Origin: Planctomycetota bacterium
GTDB lineage: Bacteria > Planctomycetota > Phycisphaerae > Sedimentisphaerales > Anaerohalosphaeraceae
Direction: 5' to 3'
Assembly: GCA_030637065.1 (NCBI GenBank)
Contig: DAOVVQ010000052.1
Coordinates: 1-17,196, forward strand
Length of the DNA stretch: 17,196 bases
The notes beneath the pieces were generated by a model, which was given only the letters and a program-made list of their open reading frames with translations, was not told where the DNA came from and made no database searches. Of this stretch, positions 10,332-16,756 are shown one piece after another. A program made the position numbers and the translations under genes. Every line of letters starts with the position of its first letter. Position 1 is the stretch's first letter.

Positions 10332-10481
10332 ATGGCACGTACTCACCTTCGCTTGCCAAAAATGCGAGCTATTATCTCCAAGCGTAATCTTGCAAAACTT
10401 GATAAACGGTTTAATATTGTTTCTTCCACCGCTGCCAAAAAACCGGAACGGAACAATGGACAAACATTACTGTTTGAGTGA
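10332..10481 (+). CDS. Tentative 49-residue basic ORF behind the repeat protein
   Basis: ATG 10332 to TGA 10479-10481 encodes MARTHLRLPKMRAIISKRNL followed by a Lys/Arg-rich middle and the end QTLLFE. The frame is the same as that of the preceding gene, whose TAA at 10308-10310 is the only stop between them. It is therefore either a separate small basic protein, a C-terminal extension reached by read-through, or the remnant of a longer ancestral end. No ribosome binding site precedes the ATG; a TTG at 10326 is an alternative. I recognise no family. Base composition is less G-rich than the repeat spacer that follows, which is a weak argument for coding. Confidence 0.28.
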   Translation: MARTHLRLPKMRAIISKRNLAKLDKRFNIVSSTAAKKPERNNGQTLLFE

Positions 10482-10512
10482 TCGTCTTTACTAGCTGGGA
10501 GGTATTGCAGAA

Positions 10513-10547
10513 GCAACCCGCCGGACGTGTCCGGGGGTTAAATGTAT
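10513..10547. repeat. Palindromic repeat, copy 1 (GCAACCC..GGGGGTTAAATGTAT)
   Basis: GCAACCCGCCGGACGTGT (10513-10530) continues into CCGGGGGTTAAATGTAT. It is centred on the 14-bp palindrome CCGGACGTGTCCGG (10521-10534), extended by AACCC/GGGTT with one bulged G. It shares its outer arms and the TTAAATGTAT tail with copy 2 at 10847-10880. Confidence 0.6.
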
Positions 10548-10603
10548 GTTGACGGTGGTTTTTTTGGTGCGAAGAATCGCGTCCTACTTGGCTGAATTGT
10601 TTC

Positions 10604-10687
10604 GCCCTTTCAGGGCTTAGGTTTTTGTGGGGTGTTGTCTTTCCCAGGGCGTTGCCCTGGGCTGTATTGTTTTCGCCCCTTTGGGGC
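10604..10687. repeat. Three consecutive perfect hairpins (GCCCT, CCCAGGGC, GCCCC stems)
   Basis: GCCCT-TTC-AGGGC (10604-10616), CCCAGGGC-GTT-GCCCTGGG (10643-10661; 8-bp stem) and GCCCC-TTT-GGGGC (10675-10687) stand in a row, each with a 3-nt loop and T-rich spacers between them. This matches a composite dispersed element I recall from Planctomycetota and Bacteroidota intergenic regions, whose reverse translation gives ALKGRN..TAQG..ALG strings. It may act as a transcript-stabilising or bidirectional terminating structure. Mobility is not shown. Confidence 0.6.
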
Positions 10688-10725
10688 TTTGGAATTTTTC
10701 TTTTTTTAGCCATCCACTTCATTCG

Positions 10726-10785
10726 CTTTGCTCATTCAGTGGCTGCCACCCGTTGCTTTGGTCATTTGGTGGCTGCGACCCGGCG
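10726..10785. repeat. 30-bp tandem repeat, two units
   Basis: Two adjacent 30-bp units (10726-10755 and 10756-10785) share CTTTG, TCATT, GTGGCTGC and ACCCG blocks; 24 of 30 positions agree. The core GCTGCCACCCG recurs once more at 11803-11813 near the end of the GAF-peptidase spacer. The unit resembles a low-copy dispersed motif more than a coding repeat. Confidence 0.5.
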
Positions 10786-10846
10786 TTGGGGCAGGCTCTT
10801 TGGGGGCATTTGGGGGGCTTGGAATTGCGTCCTGCATTTATTAACA

Positions 10847-10880
10847 GCAACCCCCGGACACGTGCGGGGGTTAAATGTAT
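10847..10880. repeat. Palindromic repeat, copy 2 (GCAACCCCC..GGGGGTTAAATGTAT)
   Basis: AACCCCCG (10849-10856) and CGGGGGTT (10865-10872) form an 8-bp perfect stem around GACACGTG, followed by AAATGTAT. The arms and tail match copy 1, 334 bp upstream and in the same orientation, while the loop differs. Conserved arms with a changing loop suggest that the structure, not the exact sequence, is kept. Confidence 0.6.
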
Positions 10881-11116
10881 TCTGGCGTCATTTTTTGAGG
10901 TCCGAATTTTTTTTGGTTTTTTCTTTTTTTTGGAAATCTTTTGTGGTTTTTTTGTTTTGGGTTTGTTTGCCTGAGTTGATATGTGGCTGGTTATCGGACG
11001 TTTTGTTTGGTTGGTTTTTGGCTTTAAATGGGGTTAAAGGGGGGTGGTTTGGGTGCCGATCAATATTTCAGTTCTTATGTTCTTATTGATATTGTGTTAG
11101 GTCAAGAGAGGGTGTT

Positions 11117-11749
11117 TTGGGCGATAGAGACGACAATCGGGCTCGTGGGCTTATTCGGCAGCTTAATCTGGCCAGGCGTGAGCAGGCTAAGAAGATCGAT
11201 ATCCTTTGCAACGATATGGTCTCTGCGAATAAGGATGTTGTCAAGCAGTTGGGCGATCTTACGTTTGTGGTAAATTTTTACGAGTCGATCCTTGGCGAGG
11301 CGGATCTGGGCGGTCTTCTGGATCGTGCGTGCGAGTTGATCGGGCTGTCGATCGAGGGTTGTCATGTTTCGGTTTTTCTGCTGAGTAGCGAGGGGTTCGA
11401 GGTTCATATCGTCGACGATGAGCGGCCTATCGAGGTTGGCGGCGGGCAGTTGGAGAGCTGTTTCAGCGGTGAGGTTGTCGGGGAGATCTGCCGTTCGAGT
11501 AAGGTTTGCCGGCTTGAGGATATGATCGAGATGGGGCTTGAGGGCAATCCGAAGGAGCTTGGCGGGATATCGGCTGTGGCGGTGCCGTTGGGGCCGTTTT
11601 CAGAGGGTGTTGGTTTCGTGTTGGTCTATCGCGGGGCGGAGGCGGCGATCACGGCTGGGGAGATCGATAAGGTCAACTCCATCTCAGGGGGTTTGTATCG
11701 GGCGATCGAGTCGCGTCGGCAGATCGGTTCTACGTCAGGGGTTAATTAG
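11117..11749 (+). CDS. GAF-domain signalling protein started at TTG
   Basis: This 210-residue protein has no signal peptide or membrane segment, so it is cytoplasmic. The only start in frame after the stop at 11087 is TTG 11117. A strong AAGAGAGGG lies about 5 nt before it, which decides the start. Residues 1-50 are helical and charged (LARREQAKKIDILCNDMVSA, then KQLGDL), probably a dimerising coiled segment. Residues about 55-200 have the alternating strand-helix pattern of a GAF domain (SILGEADLGGLLDRACELIG at 57-76, CHVSVFLLSSEG, AVAVPLGP, GVGFVLVYRG). I recall a similar LCNDMVSA lead-in from planctomycetal GAF proteins near response-regulator genes. The ligand and partner are unknown. It has no output domain, so it presumably works by protein contact. 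The CheX-like gene upstream is the only other signalling gene here, and a link is only a guess. Confidence 0.72.
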   Translation: MGDRDDNRARGLIRQLNLARREQAKKIDILCNDMVSANKDVVKQLGDLTFVVNFYESILGEADLGGLLDRACELIGLSIEGCHVSVFLLSSEGFEVHIVDDERPIEVGGGQLESCFSGEVVGEICRSSKVCRLEDMIEMGLEGNPKELGGISAVAVPLGPFSEGVGFVLVYRGAEAAITAGEIDKVNSISGGLYRAIESRRQIGSTSGVN

Positions 11750-11783
11750 TCGATAATCGAGTCCACATTGTTACTCACCATCG

Positions 11784-11800
11784 GTTTGGCTTCGCCAAAC
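11784..11800. repeat. Hairpin between convergent genes
   Basis: GTTTGGC-TTC-GCCAAAC is a perfect 7-bp stem with a 3-nt loop in the 84-nt space between the ends of the GAF gene (plus) and the peptidase gene (minus). Its position suits a bidirectional transcription end. Neither side has a T-run, so it is not a classical intrinsic terminator. Confidence 0.4.
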
Positions 11801-11833
11801 ACGCTGCCACCCGACGTTGACAACGGTTGGGGG

Positions 11834-13729
11834 TTATTTTTTCTTTTTGTCGAGCAGGGCTTCTATTTGGTCCATTACTTTGTTCAGGGTTTTTATTGTT
11901 TTGTCGAACGGTTTTGGGGTGGTCATGTCTGCTCCGGCTTTTTTTAGCAGGTCTATCGGGTAGTTCGAGCCTCCCGCTGAGAGCAGGTCGAGGTATTTTT
12001 CGGCTGCGTGGGGTTCTTTGTCTAATACGGCCTGGGCGAGTGCGGTCGAGGCGGTGAAGCTTGTGGCGTACTGGTAGACGTAGAAGTTGTAGTAGAAGTG
12101 GGGGATGTAGGCCCATTCGTAGGTGTAGAGGTCGTCGATATGGCAGATCCCTTCGTCATGGCCGTAGTATCTTTTTATTATTTCGGCGTAGATCTCGGTT
12201 AGTTTGTCGCCGGTTAAGGGGGTGCCGGACTCGGCGGTTTCGTGTATCTTCAGCTCGAATTCGGCGAACTGGGTCTGTCTGAACATTGTCAGGCGGGCGT
12301 TTTCGATGTAGTCGGCGAGGAATGACAGGCGGGTTTGGTCGTCTTTTATTTCGTTCAGCATTTTGTCGATGAGGAGGGCTTCGTTGAATGTCGAGGCGAC
12401 TTCGGCGACGAATGTTGCGTATCCGGCAGTGGGGTACGGCTGGGTTTTGGTGGCGTAGTAGCTGTGCATGTTGTGTCCGAGTTCGTGGGCGAGTGTGCTG
12501 ACGTCGTCGTATTTTCCGTTGAAGTTCAGGAGCATGTATGGGTGGATGTCGTAGATGTTTTCGGCGTAGGCCCCGGAGCGTTTGTGGGGTGTTGGGTAAA
12601 CGTCGATCCACCGGTTGTCGAAGGCTTTTTTGGCGGCGGCGGTGTATTCGGGGCCGAGGGGTTTGGCAGCGCTCAGGACGAGGTCTCTGGCCTGGTCGAA
12701 GGTGTAGTTGAGGTCGACGGATTTTACGGCTGGGGCGTAGAGGTCGGAGTATTCGAGGGTTTTTACGCCGAGCATTCTTTGTTTGAGTTTGAGGTAGCGG
12801 TGGAGTGTGGGCAGGTTGTTGTTTACGTTTTCGATGAGTGCGTGGTAGACGTCGGTTGGGATGTTGTTTCGGTCCAGTGCGCGGTGGAGGGAGGAATCGT
12901 AGTTGCGTGCGCGGGCGTAGAAGATGTGGGATTGGACGTTTCCGTAGAGTTGGGCTCCGTAGGTGAGTTTGAAGTTTTCGAAGGTGCTCCAGAAGGCGTT
13001 AAAGACGGCGCGGCGGTCGTTGCGGCTGGCGGAGGCGCGGTGTTTTGCGTAGGCGGACCGGTCGAGTGTTACGGTTGTGCCGTCAACTAAGGTTACTTCG
13101 GGATAGGGCAGCTCGGCGTCGGTTAAGATCGAGAAGATCGAGCCGGGCGCGCGGGCCATGAGCGAGGCCTGCGAGAGGATTTTTTCTTCGCTCTCGGAGC
13201 GGGTGTGGGCCTTTGTTCGGAGGATGTCGTAGAGGTCCATTTTGTAGTCTTTCAGGGCGGGCTCGGCGGCGAGGAAGGTGTCTATCTTCTGTTTGTCCAT
13301 TGCCGCGATCTCCGGCGTGATGAATGAGGCCTTCGAGTAGTAATCGGTGGCGATCTGTGCCATTTCCTGTTTGGCGGCGAGGTATTTTGCGTTGCTCGTG
13401 TCCTGATCGGCTTTCATGGAGGCGTAGTTGCTGGTCTTGTCTCGCTGGCGGGAAAGTTCGGTGTCCAGCTTGAGGCAGGCGAGCAGGTCGGCGGCGGAGC
13501 GGGCGAGTTTGCCTTTGTGCTGGAGTATCTGTTCGGAGTCGGCGGCGAATTTGTCTTTTGCCTTTTGCCATTGCCGGTCGGATTTGAAGATGTCGGTGAG
13601 ATCCCATTTGTATTTGTCGGGGATTTGCGATCTGTCTTGGGTTTCGCTTATGGCTGGGATTACGTTAAGGGTTGTTATGAGGGCTGCGGCAAGGATTATG
13701 TTTGTGAGTTTTCTTTTGGTCGGGTTCAT
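11834..13729 (-). CDS. pepF: Exported oligoendopeptidase F-type zinc metallopeptidase (M3 family)
   Basis: I place the start at ATG 13729, because GGAG lies 6 nt upstream and the protein then begins with a clean signal peptide (MNPTKRKLTNIILAAALITT, then a likely cut near AISET). The in-frame ATG at 13771 would add 14 residues, spoil the signal peptide and overlap the preceding gene. The product has 631 residues, close to the usual 600 for PepF. The zinc site HELGH is at 415-419 (His415, Glu416, His419), followed by EVASTFNE with third ligand Glu443. The family signature PHFYYNFYVYQYATS is near 543-557. It hydrolyses oligopeptides and, given the leader, should act in the periplasm instead of the cytoplasm, where PepF normally works. 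The sulfatase gene ends 23 nt upstream on the same strand, so the two form one transcription unit. Confidence 0.92.
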   Translation of the reverse strand: MNPTKRKLTNIILAAALITTLNVIPAISETQDRSQIPDKYKWDLTDIFKSDRQWQKAKDKFAADSEQILQHKGKLARSAADLLACLKLDTELSRQRDKTSNYASMKADQDTSNAKYLAAKQEMAQIATDYYSKASFITPEIAAMDKQKIDTFLAAEPALKDYKMDLYDILRTKAHTRSESEEKILSQASLMARAPGSIFSILTDAELPYPEVTLVDGTTVTLDRSAYAKHRASASRNDRRAVFNAFWSTFENFKLTYGAQLYGNVQSHIFYARARNYDSSLHRALDRNNIPTDVYHALIENVNNNLPTLHRYLKLKQRMLGVKTLEYSDLYAPAVKSVDLNYTFDQARDLVLSAAKPLGPEYTAAAKKAFDNRWIDVYPTPHKRSGAYAENIYDIHPYMLLNFNGKYDDVSTLAHELGHNMHSYYATKTQPYPTAGYATFVAEVASTFNEALLIDKMLNEIKDDQTRLSFLADYIENARLTMFRQTQFAEFELKIHETAESGTPLTGDKLTEIYAEIIKRYYGHDEGICHIDDLYTYEWAYIPHFYYNFYVYQYATSFTASTALAQAVLDKEPHAAEKYLDLLSAGGSNYPIDLLKKAGADMTTPKPFDKTIKTLNKVMDQIEALLDKKKK

Positions 13730-13752
13730 TGCTTGCTCCGTTTTTTGCGGGT

Positions 13753-15267
13753 TTATTGGTCTTGTCGCCATGACTGGAATGTTTTGCGTTCGGAGAGGGC
13801 TTTTTGGCGGGTGAACTGCATGTCCTTCGAGGGGCGTTTTTTGGGGTCGAAGTCGGGGTTTGGCTGGGGCATCTGGGCGCCGGTTTCTTTTTGCCAGTTG
13901 CGGAGCATGGTTTTCAGTTGGGTGAGTTTTTCGGGCATTTTGGCGGACAGGTCGGTCTGTTCGTATGGGTCGGTGTCGAGGTTAAATAGCAGGAATTCGC
14001 CGGAGGTGTTGTTGTAGAATCGCATTAGTTTGAGGCCCTTGTATATTACCGAGGCGAATGGTCCTGTGGCGTGGGTGTAGTGTGGGAAGTGGAAGAAGAT
14101 CGGTCTTTCGGCGAGCTTGCCGGTCTGGGTCATCAACGGCAGGATGCTTATTCCGTCGAGGTCTGTGGGTGGTTTCATGCCAGCGGCCTCAAGAAAGGTC
14201 GGGTACAGGTCGACGGCTACGGTGCGGGTCGGTTCGGTTTGGCCTGGGCTTACTTTGGCGGGGTATTTGACGATCAGGGGGACCCGCATTCCAGCTTCGA
14301 ATGGGAAGCTCTTTCCGCCCATTAGCGGGTAGTTGGAGGTCGATCTTGGTGTGAGCCCGCCGTTGTCGGAGGTGAAGACGACCATAGTGTTTTCGGTGAG
14401 GTTTAGGTCGTCGAGCGTTTTGACGATGGTGCCGACGCTTTTGTCGATGCTCTCGATCATGGCGGCGTAGATGGGGTTGCGGTGGTCGCTGTTTATTGGT
14501 TTGGCTTTGTATTTGTCGACGACGCCCTGTTTGGCTTCCAGTGGACCGTGGACGGCGTAGTGGGAGAGGAAGAACATGAAGGGTTTGTTTTTGTTCTTTT
14601 CGATAAAGCGTGTGGCCAGGTCGGTTAGTTTGTCGGCCATGTCGTCGTCGGGCTTTAGGTCTTTCATGCCTTTTACCTGGCCCATGTAGTGCTTTGCGAA
14701 GTGGCCTTTGGTGCCGGTGGGACCGAGGCGGTAGCCTTCGGCGTAGGAGAATCCGTGCTTGCCCGGCGCAAAGGACTCGTCCCAGCCGCAGTGCCATTTT
14801 CCGGCGTATCCTGTTGCGTATCCGTGGCGCGTAAGGTCGCCGGCGAAGGTTGGGTATTCCAGGGCCAGGACGTGGCGGTGGAGGGCTTCGCGGTTTTGTA
14901 TGTTGCCTCTTTCGGGCTTGCTGACGTCGTAGAGCCTTGGGCTGTCAGCGGGCGATTCGCCGTCGGTGAAGACGTTGGTGAGCTTTGTGCGGGCGGGGTA
15001 CATGCCGGAGAGGATCGCGCCTCGCGAGGGGCTGCAAACGGGGGCGGCGGAGTAGGCGTTGGTGAAGAACATGCCGGCTGCGGCGAGGCGGTCGATGTTG
15101 GGGGTTTCGTAGTAGGTGCTGCCGGTCAGGGACATGTCGTTTGCGCCCATGTCGTCGATCAGGATGAAGACGATGTTGGGGCGGGGCGGCTGTTTTTTGG
15201 CGAATGCGGTTGCGGCTGGGGCGATGGCGGTGATGGCGGCGGTTTTTAGAAATTGTCTTCTTTTCAT
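13753..15267 (-). CDS. Tat-exported sulfatase (S1 formylglycine family)
   Basis: The start at ATG 15267 is supported by AAAGGAG 8 nt upstream and by MKRRQFLKTAAITAIAPAAT, a twin-arginine leader of the RRxFLK type. The in-frame ATG at 15354 lacks both and overlaps the likely promoter. The 504-residue product has the alkaline-phosphatase-like sulfatase fold. Metal ligands are DDMG (Asp38, Asp39) and TSDNGG (Asp301, Asn302). CSPSR at 78-82 contains Cys78, to be oxidised to formylglycine. GYAGKWH (Lys157, His159), YAVHGP (His240) and GGKSFPFEAG (Lys319) complete the site. It removes sulfate esters from a sulfated substrate, most likely a polysaccharide, outside the cytoplasm. The exact S1 subfamily and substrate cannot be read from this. 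CSPSR is the form matured by anaerobic radical SAM enzymes (CxPSR with Cys), and no maturase gene is in the window. It is followed 23 nt later by the exported peptidase gene. Confidence 0.93.
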   Translation of the reverse strand: MKRRQFLKTAAITAIAPAATAFAKKQPPRPNIVFILIDDMGANDMSLTGSTYYETPNIDRLAAAGMFFTNAYSAAPVCSPSRGAILSGMYPARTKLTNVFTDGESPADSPRLYDVSKPERGNIQNREALHRHVLALEYPTFAGDLTRHGYATGYAGKWHCGWDESFAPGKHGFSYAEGYRLGPTGTKGHFAKHYMGQVKGMKDLKPDDDMADKLTDLATRFIEKNKNKPFMFFLSHYAVHGPLEAKQGVVDKYKAKPINSDHRNPIYAAMIESIDKSVGTIVKTLDDLNLTENTMVVFTSDNGGLTPRSTSNYPLMGGKSFPFEAGMRVPLIVKYPAKVSPGQTEPTRTVAVDLYPTFLEAAGMKPPTDLDGISILPLMTQTGKLAERPIFFHFPHYTHATGPFASVIYKGLKLMRFYNNTSGEFLLFNLDTDPYEQTDLSAKMPEKLTQLKTMLRNWQKETGAQMPQPNPDFDPKKRPSKDMQFTRQKALSERKTFQSWRQDQ

Positions 15268-15275
15268 TGGTCCGG

Positions 15276-15289
15276 CTCCTTTATAAAGG
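15276..15289 (-). promoter_or_regulatory. Sulfatase ribosome binding site inside a palindrome
   Basis: On the minus strand CCTTTATAAAGG (15278-15289), a perfect 12-bp palindrome, overlaps AAAGGAG (15276-15282), the ribosome binding site of the sulfatase gene. A short stem CCTT/AAGG with a TATA loop would cover part of the site. The stem is weak alone, so it may equally be an operator half or chance. Confidence 0.4.
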
Positions 15290-15325
15290 CCTATGTGCGG
15301 TATTGACACAGGCAAACGGCCTTTA

Positions 15326-15354
15326 AGCATAGTTAAACGGCGGTAGATTGGCAA
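15326..15354 (-). promoter_or_regulatory. Sigma70-type promoter of the sulfatase-peptidase unit
   Basis: On the minus strand TTGCCA (15349-15354; 5 of 6) is followed after 17 nt by TATGCT (15326-15331; 4 of 6). The predicted start is near 15319, giving a leader of about 50 nt before ATG 15267. The spacing is ideal and no competing box is closer. Confidence 0.5.
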
Positions 15355-15412
15355 GTTTAATTCTGTGGGCGGCTTGGGGGTTCATCGTAGGCCAAAGACG
15401 ATTTTGCCGGGG

Positions 15413-15500
15413 TAAAATTAAAGATCAAGGATCAAAATGCAAAAATACAAATTAAAATTCAAAGATACTTAGCCACAGAGGACACAGAGGTCACAGAGGG
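15413..15500. repeat. A-rich dispersed segment and a triple CACAGAGG repeat
   Basis: An A-rich stretch (15413-15470) with repeated ATCAA/AAATTC words is followed by three tandem 9-bp units, CACAGAGGA, CACAGAGGT and CACAGAGGG (15474-15500). Both parts resemble dispersed intergenic repeats I recall from planctomycetal and other environmental genomes. The spacer 15355-15585 holds no gene. Confidence 0.55.
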
Positions 15501-15509
15501 AAAGGGAAA

Positions 15510-15527
15510 AAAGGTTCCTGACACCTT
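15510..15527 (+). repeat. 18-bp inverted repeat, left copy
   Basis: AAAGGTTCCTGACACCTT is the exact reverse complement of 16710-16727. It lies 58 nt after the stop of the hydrolase gene. The pair brackets that gene, with 1182 bp between the copies. I recall this word as an abundant intergenic motif in several genomes, so it may be a dispersed element instead of the end of a unit. Confidence 0.6.
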
Positions 15528-15585
15528 TAATTCCCTGCATGCATTAAACGCCTTTTTCATTGCCTCGTACTGTTCCGGGTAATCG

Positions 15586-16566
15586 TTAGTCCATTTTGAA
15601 TACAGCAAGAAGGTGTCGCTCCATCTCCTTCACTGTTTCGTCGTATCGCTTCGTGTTAAAGAAGGCGTGGACTTCATCCTCGTAGAGGACGACGCGCGCC
15701 TTGCCCCCCTTCTCGATGATCGCCCGGGCGAACTCGACGCTCTGGTCCGGGTCGATAGTAGTGTCGGCCGTTCCGTGTAGGAACAGAGAATTCGGAGGTG
15801 GCGATTTCATTTGCAGCTGCGCCGAAATTTCCACCTGTCGCTCGGCGGTTATCTTACCGAGAAACACGGTCTCGGCGCCGATTTTCCCGCCCGATTTCCC
15901 AAACTTTCCCCAGCCTATGTTTCGCACATTGTAGAGGCCGTTGAAACCGACATAGGCGATGCACTCCGGCGTCTGCTGCGCTGCGATCCCCGAAAGGTGT
16001 CCCCCGGCGGAACCGCCGGCGAGGGCGATGCGCGTCATGTCGATTTTGTATTTCTCCGCGTTCTTGCGGACAAAATCGATGGCGTCGAGCACGTCTTCCA
16101 TCGTCTCGTCGAACCCGCCCCGCTTGCTGCCTCGGTAGAGGATTCGAACCCCGGCGACGCCCCTCTGCGCCATGTGGAGCGACTGCGGCTTGAACTGCTT
16201 CGGCTCCGCCGCCGCTTTCCACCCGCCGCCGTGGATGTAGACTACGGCGGGAAACGGCCCCTTGCCTTTCGGCAGATCGACTTCCAGAAAAAGGTCGCCC
16301 CCCTCGAGTTTTTTGAAGACCGGTTTCAAGGTTCCACCTGGAGCGAAGGCGGCGTCGAGTTCCTCGTTGGAAGGCCTGAGACTGTCGACGTTCTTCTCGG
16401 CGAAGGGAACAATCTTCACGAAATCGAGTGTTTTCCAGTTCGCTTCGTTTGGGTGCGGTTCCGTCGCCATCGTTGGACCGCCTTTCTTCTTTTTTTCCTC
16501 GCCGAACGTCGGAACCATCGTGCAGATGACGATGAGGCAAGAAAGCAATACTTTAAAATTCCACAT
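15586..16566 (-). CDS. Secreted alpha/beta hydrolase (esterase/lipase, HGGG type)
   Basis: I take ATG 16566 as start: GGGAG lies about 8 nt upstream and the protein begins with a signal peptide (MWNFKVLLSCLIVICTMVPT, then FGEE). The ATG at 16599 would add 11 residues before the leader. The 326-residue product shows YIHGGGW (oxyanion hole, His112-Trp116), GGSAGG with nucleophile Ser186, HGTADTTID with likely catalytic Asp268, and DEVHAFF with His300. This is a full serine triad of the acetyl-esterase/feruloyl-esterase-like (BD-FAE) group, so it probably removes ester groups from carbohydrates outside the cytoplasm. Substrate unknown. A TTGACA is present upstream (16666-16671, minus strand), but the nearest TATATT is 23 nt away, too far for a standard promoter. 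The gene stands alone, bracketed by an 18-bp inverted repeat. Confidence 0.88.
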   Translation of the reverse strand: MWNFKVLLSCLIVICTMVPTFGEEKKKKGGPTMATEPHPNEANWKTLDFVKIVPFAEKNVDSLRPSNEELDAAFAPGGTLKPVFKKLEGGDLFLEVDLPKGKGPFPAVVYIHGGGWKAAAEPKQFKPQSLHMAQRGVAGVRILYRGSKRGGFDETMEDVLDAIDFVRKNAEKYKIDMTRIALAGGSAGGHLSGIAAQQTPECIAYVGFNGLYNVRNIGWGKFGKSGGKIGAETVFLGKITAERQVEISAQLQMKSPPPNSLFLHGTADTTIDPDQSVEFARAIIEKGGKARVVLYEDEVHAFFNTKRYDETVKEMERHLLAVFKMD

Positions 16567-16709
16567 GATCCGTACTCCCTTCAATCGCGTGCCGTACAAA
16601 AATATACAGCTACTCTAAATTATGCATGTATACTACAATATAATCCTTGATTTTGCAAAGATTTATGTCAAAATTGCTTCATGGAGAAAACAGTATCAGG
16701 GGAAAATTT

Positions 16710-16727
16710 AAGGTGTCAGGAACCTTT
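16710..16727 (-). repeat. 18-bp inverted repeat, right copy
   Basis: AAGGTGTCAGGAACCTTT is the exact reverse complement of 15510-15527. It lies between the hydrolase start and the end of the acetyltransferase gene, 30 nt from the latter's stop. In plus-strand reading both copies are followed by TAATTC. No target-site duplication is obvious next to them. Confidence 0.6.
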
Positions 16728-16756
16728 AATTCTTACCCCAGCAACTGTTTCGGCTA

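Larger units (their letters stand above)
10482..11116. other. Second repeat-rich spacer
   Basis: Between the repeat protein and the GAF gene I find no gene I trust. The stretch contains a pair of C/G hairpin repeats (10513-10547, 10847-10880), three consecutive perfect hairpins (10604-10687), a 30-bp tandem repeat (10726-10785), and a strongly T/G-rich tract from about 10895 to 11050. A GAAT(C/T)GCGTCCT motif also occurs twice (10575-10586, 10822-10833). Open frames here come from the T-rich composition and translate to Phe/Trp/Leu-rich strings with no ribosome binding site. Confidence 0.55.

Noticed and set aside
10513..10880. CRISPR array
   Set aside because: Only two palindromic copies, over 300 bp apart, without regular spacers or cas genes. 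No other regular array exists in the window.
10625..11089. Plus-strand frames before the GAF gene
   Set aside because: They start in the triple-hairpin element and pass through the 30-bp tandem repeat and a T-rich tract. The Phe/Trp/Leu-rich product has no ribosome binding site.
12335..13090. Plus-strand frame of 251 codons opposite the peptidase gene
   Set aside because: Val/Gly/Phe-rich low-complexity translation, the mirror of a well-supported M3 peptidase, with no ribosome binding site.
13730..13771. Longer start for the peptidase at ATG 13771
   Set aside because: It overlaps the end of the sulfatase gene and disrupts the signal peptide. ATG 13729 has GGAG 6 nt upstream.
15268..15354. 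Longer start for the sulfatase at ATG 15354
   Set aside because: It would bury the Tat leader 29 residues inside and overlap the likely promoter. ATG 15267 has AAAGGAG at good spacing.
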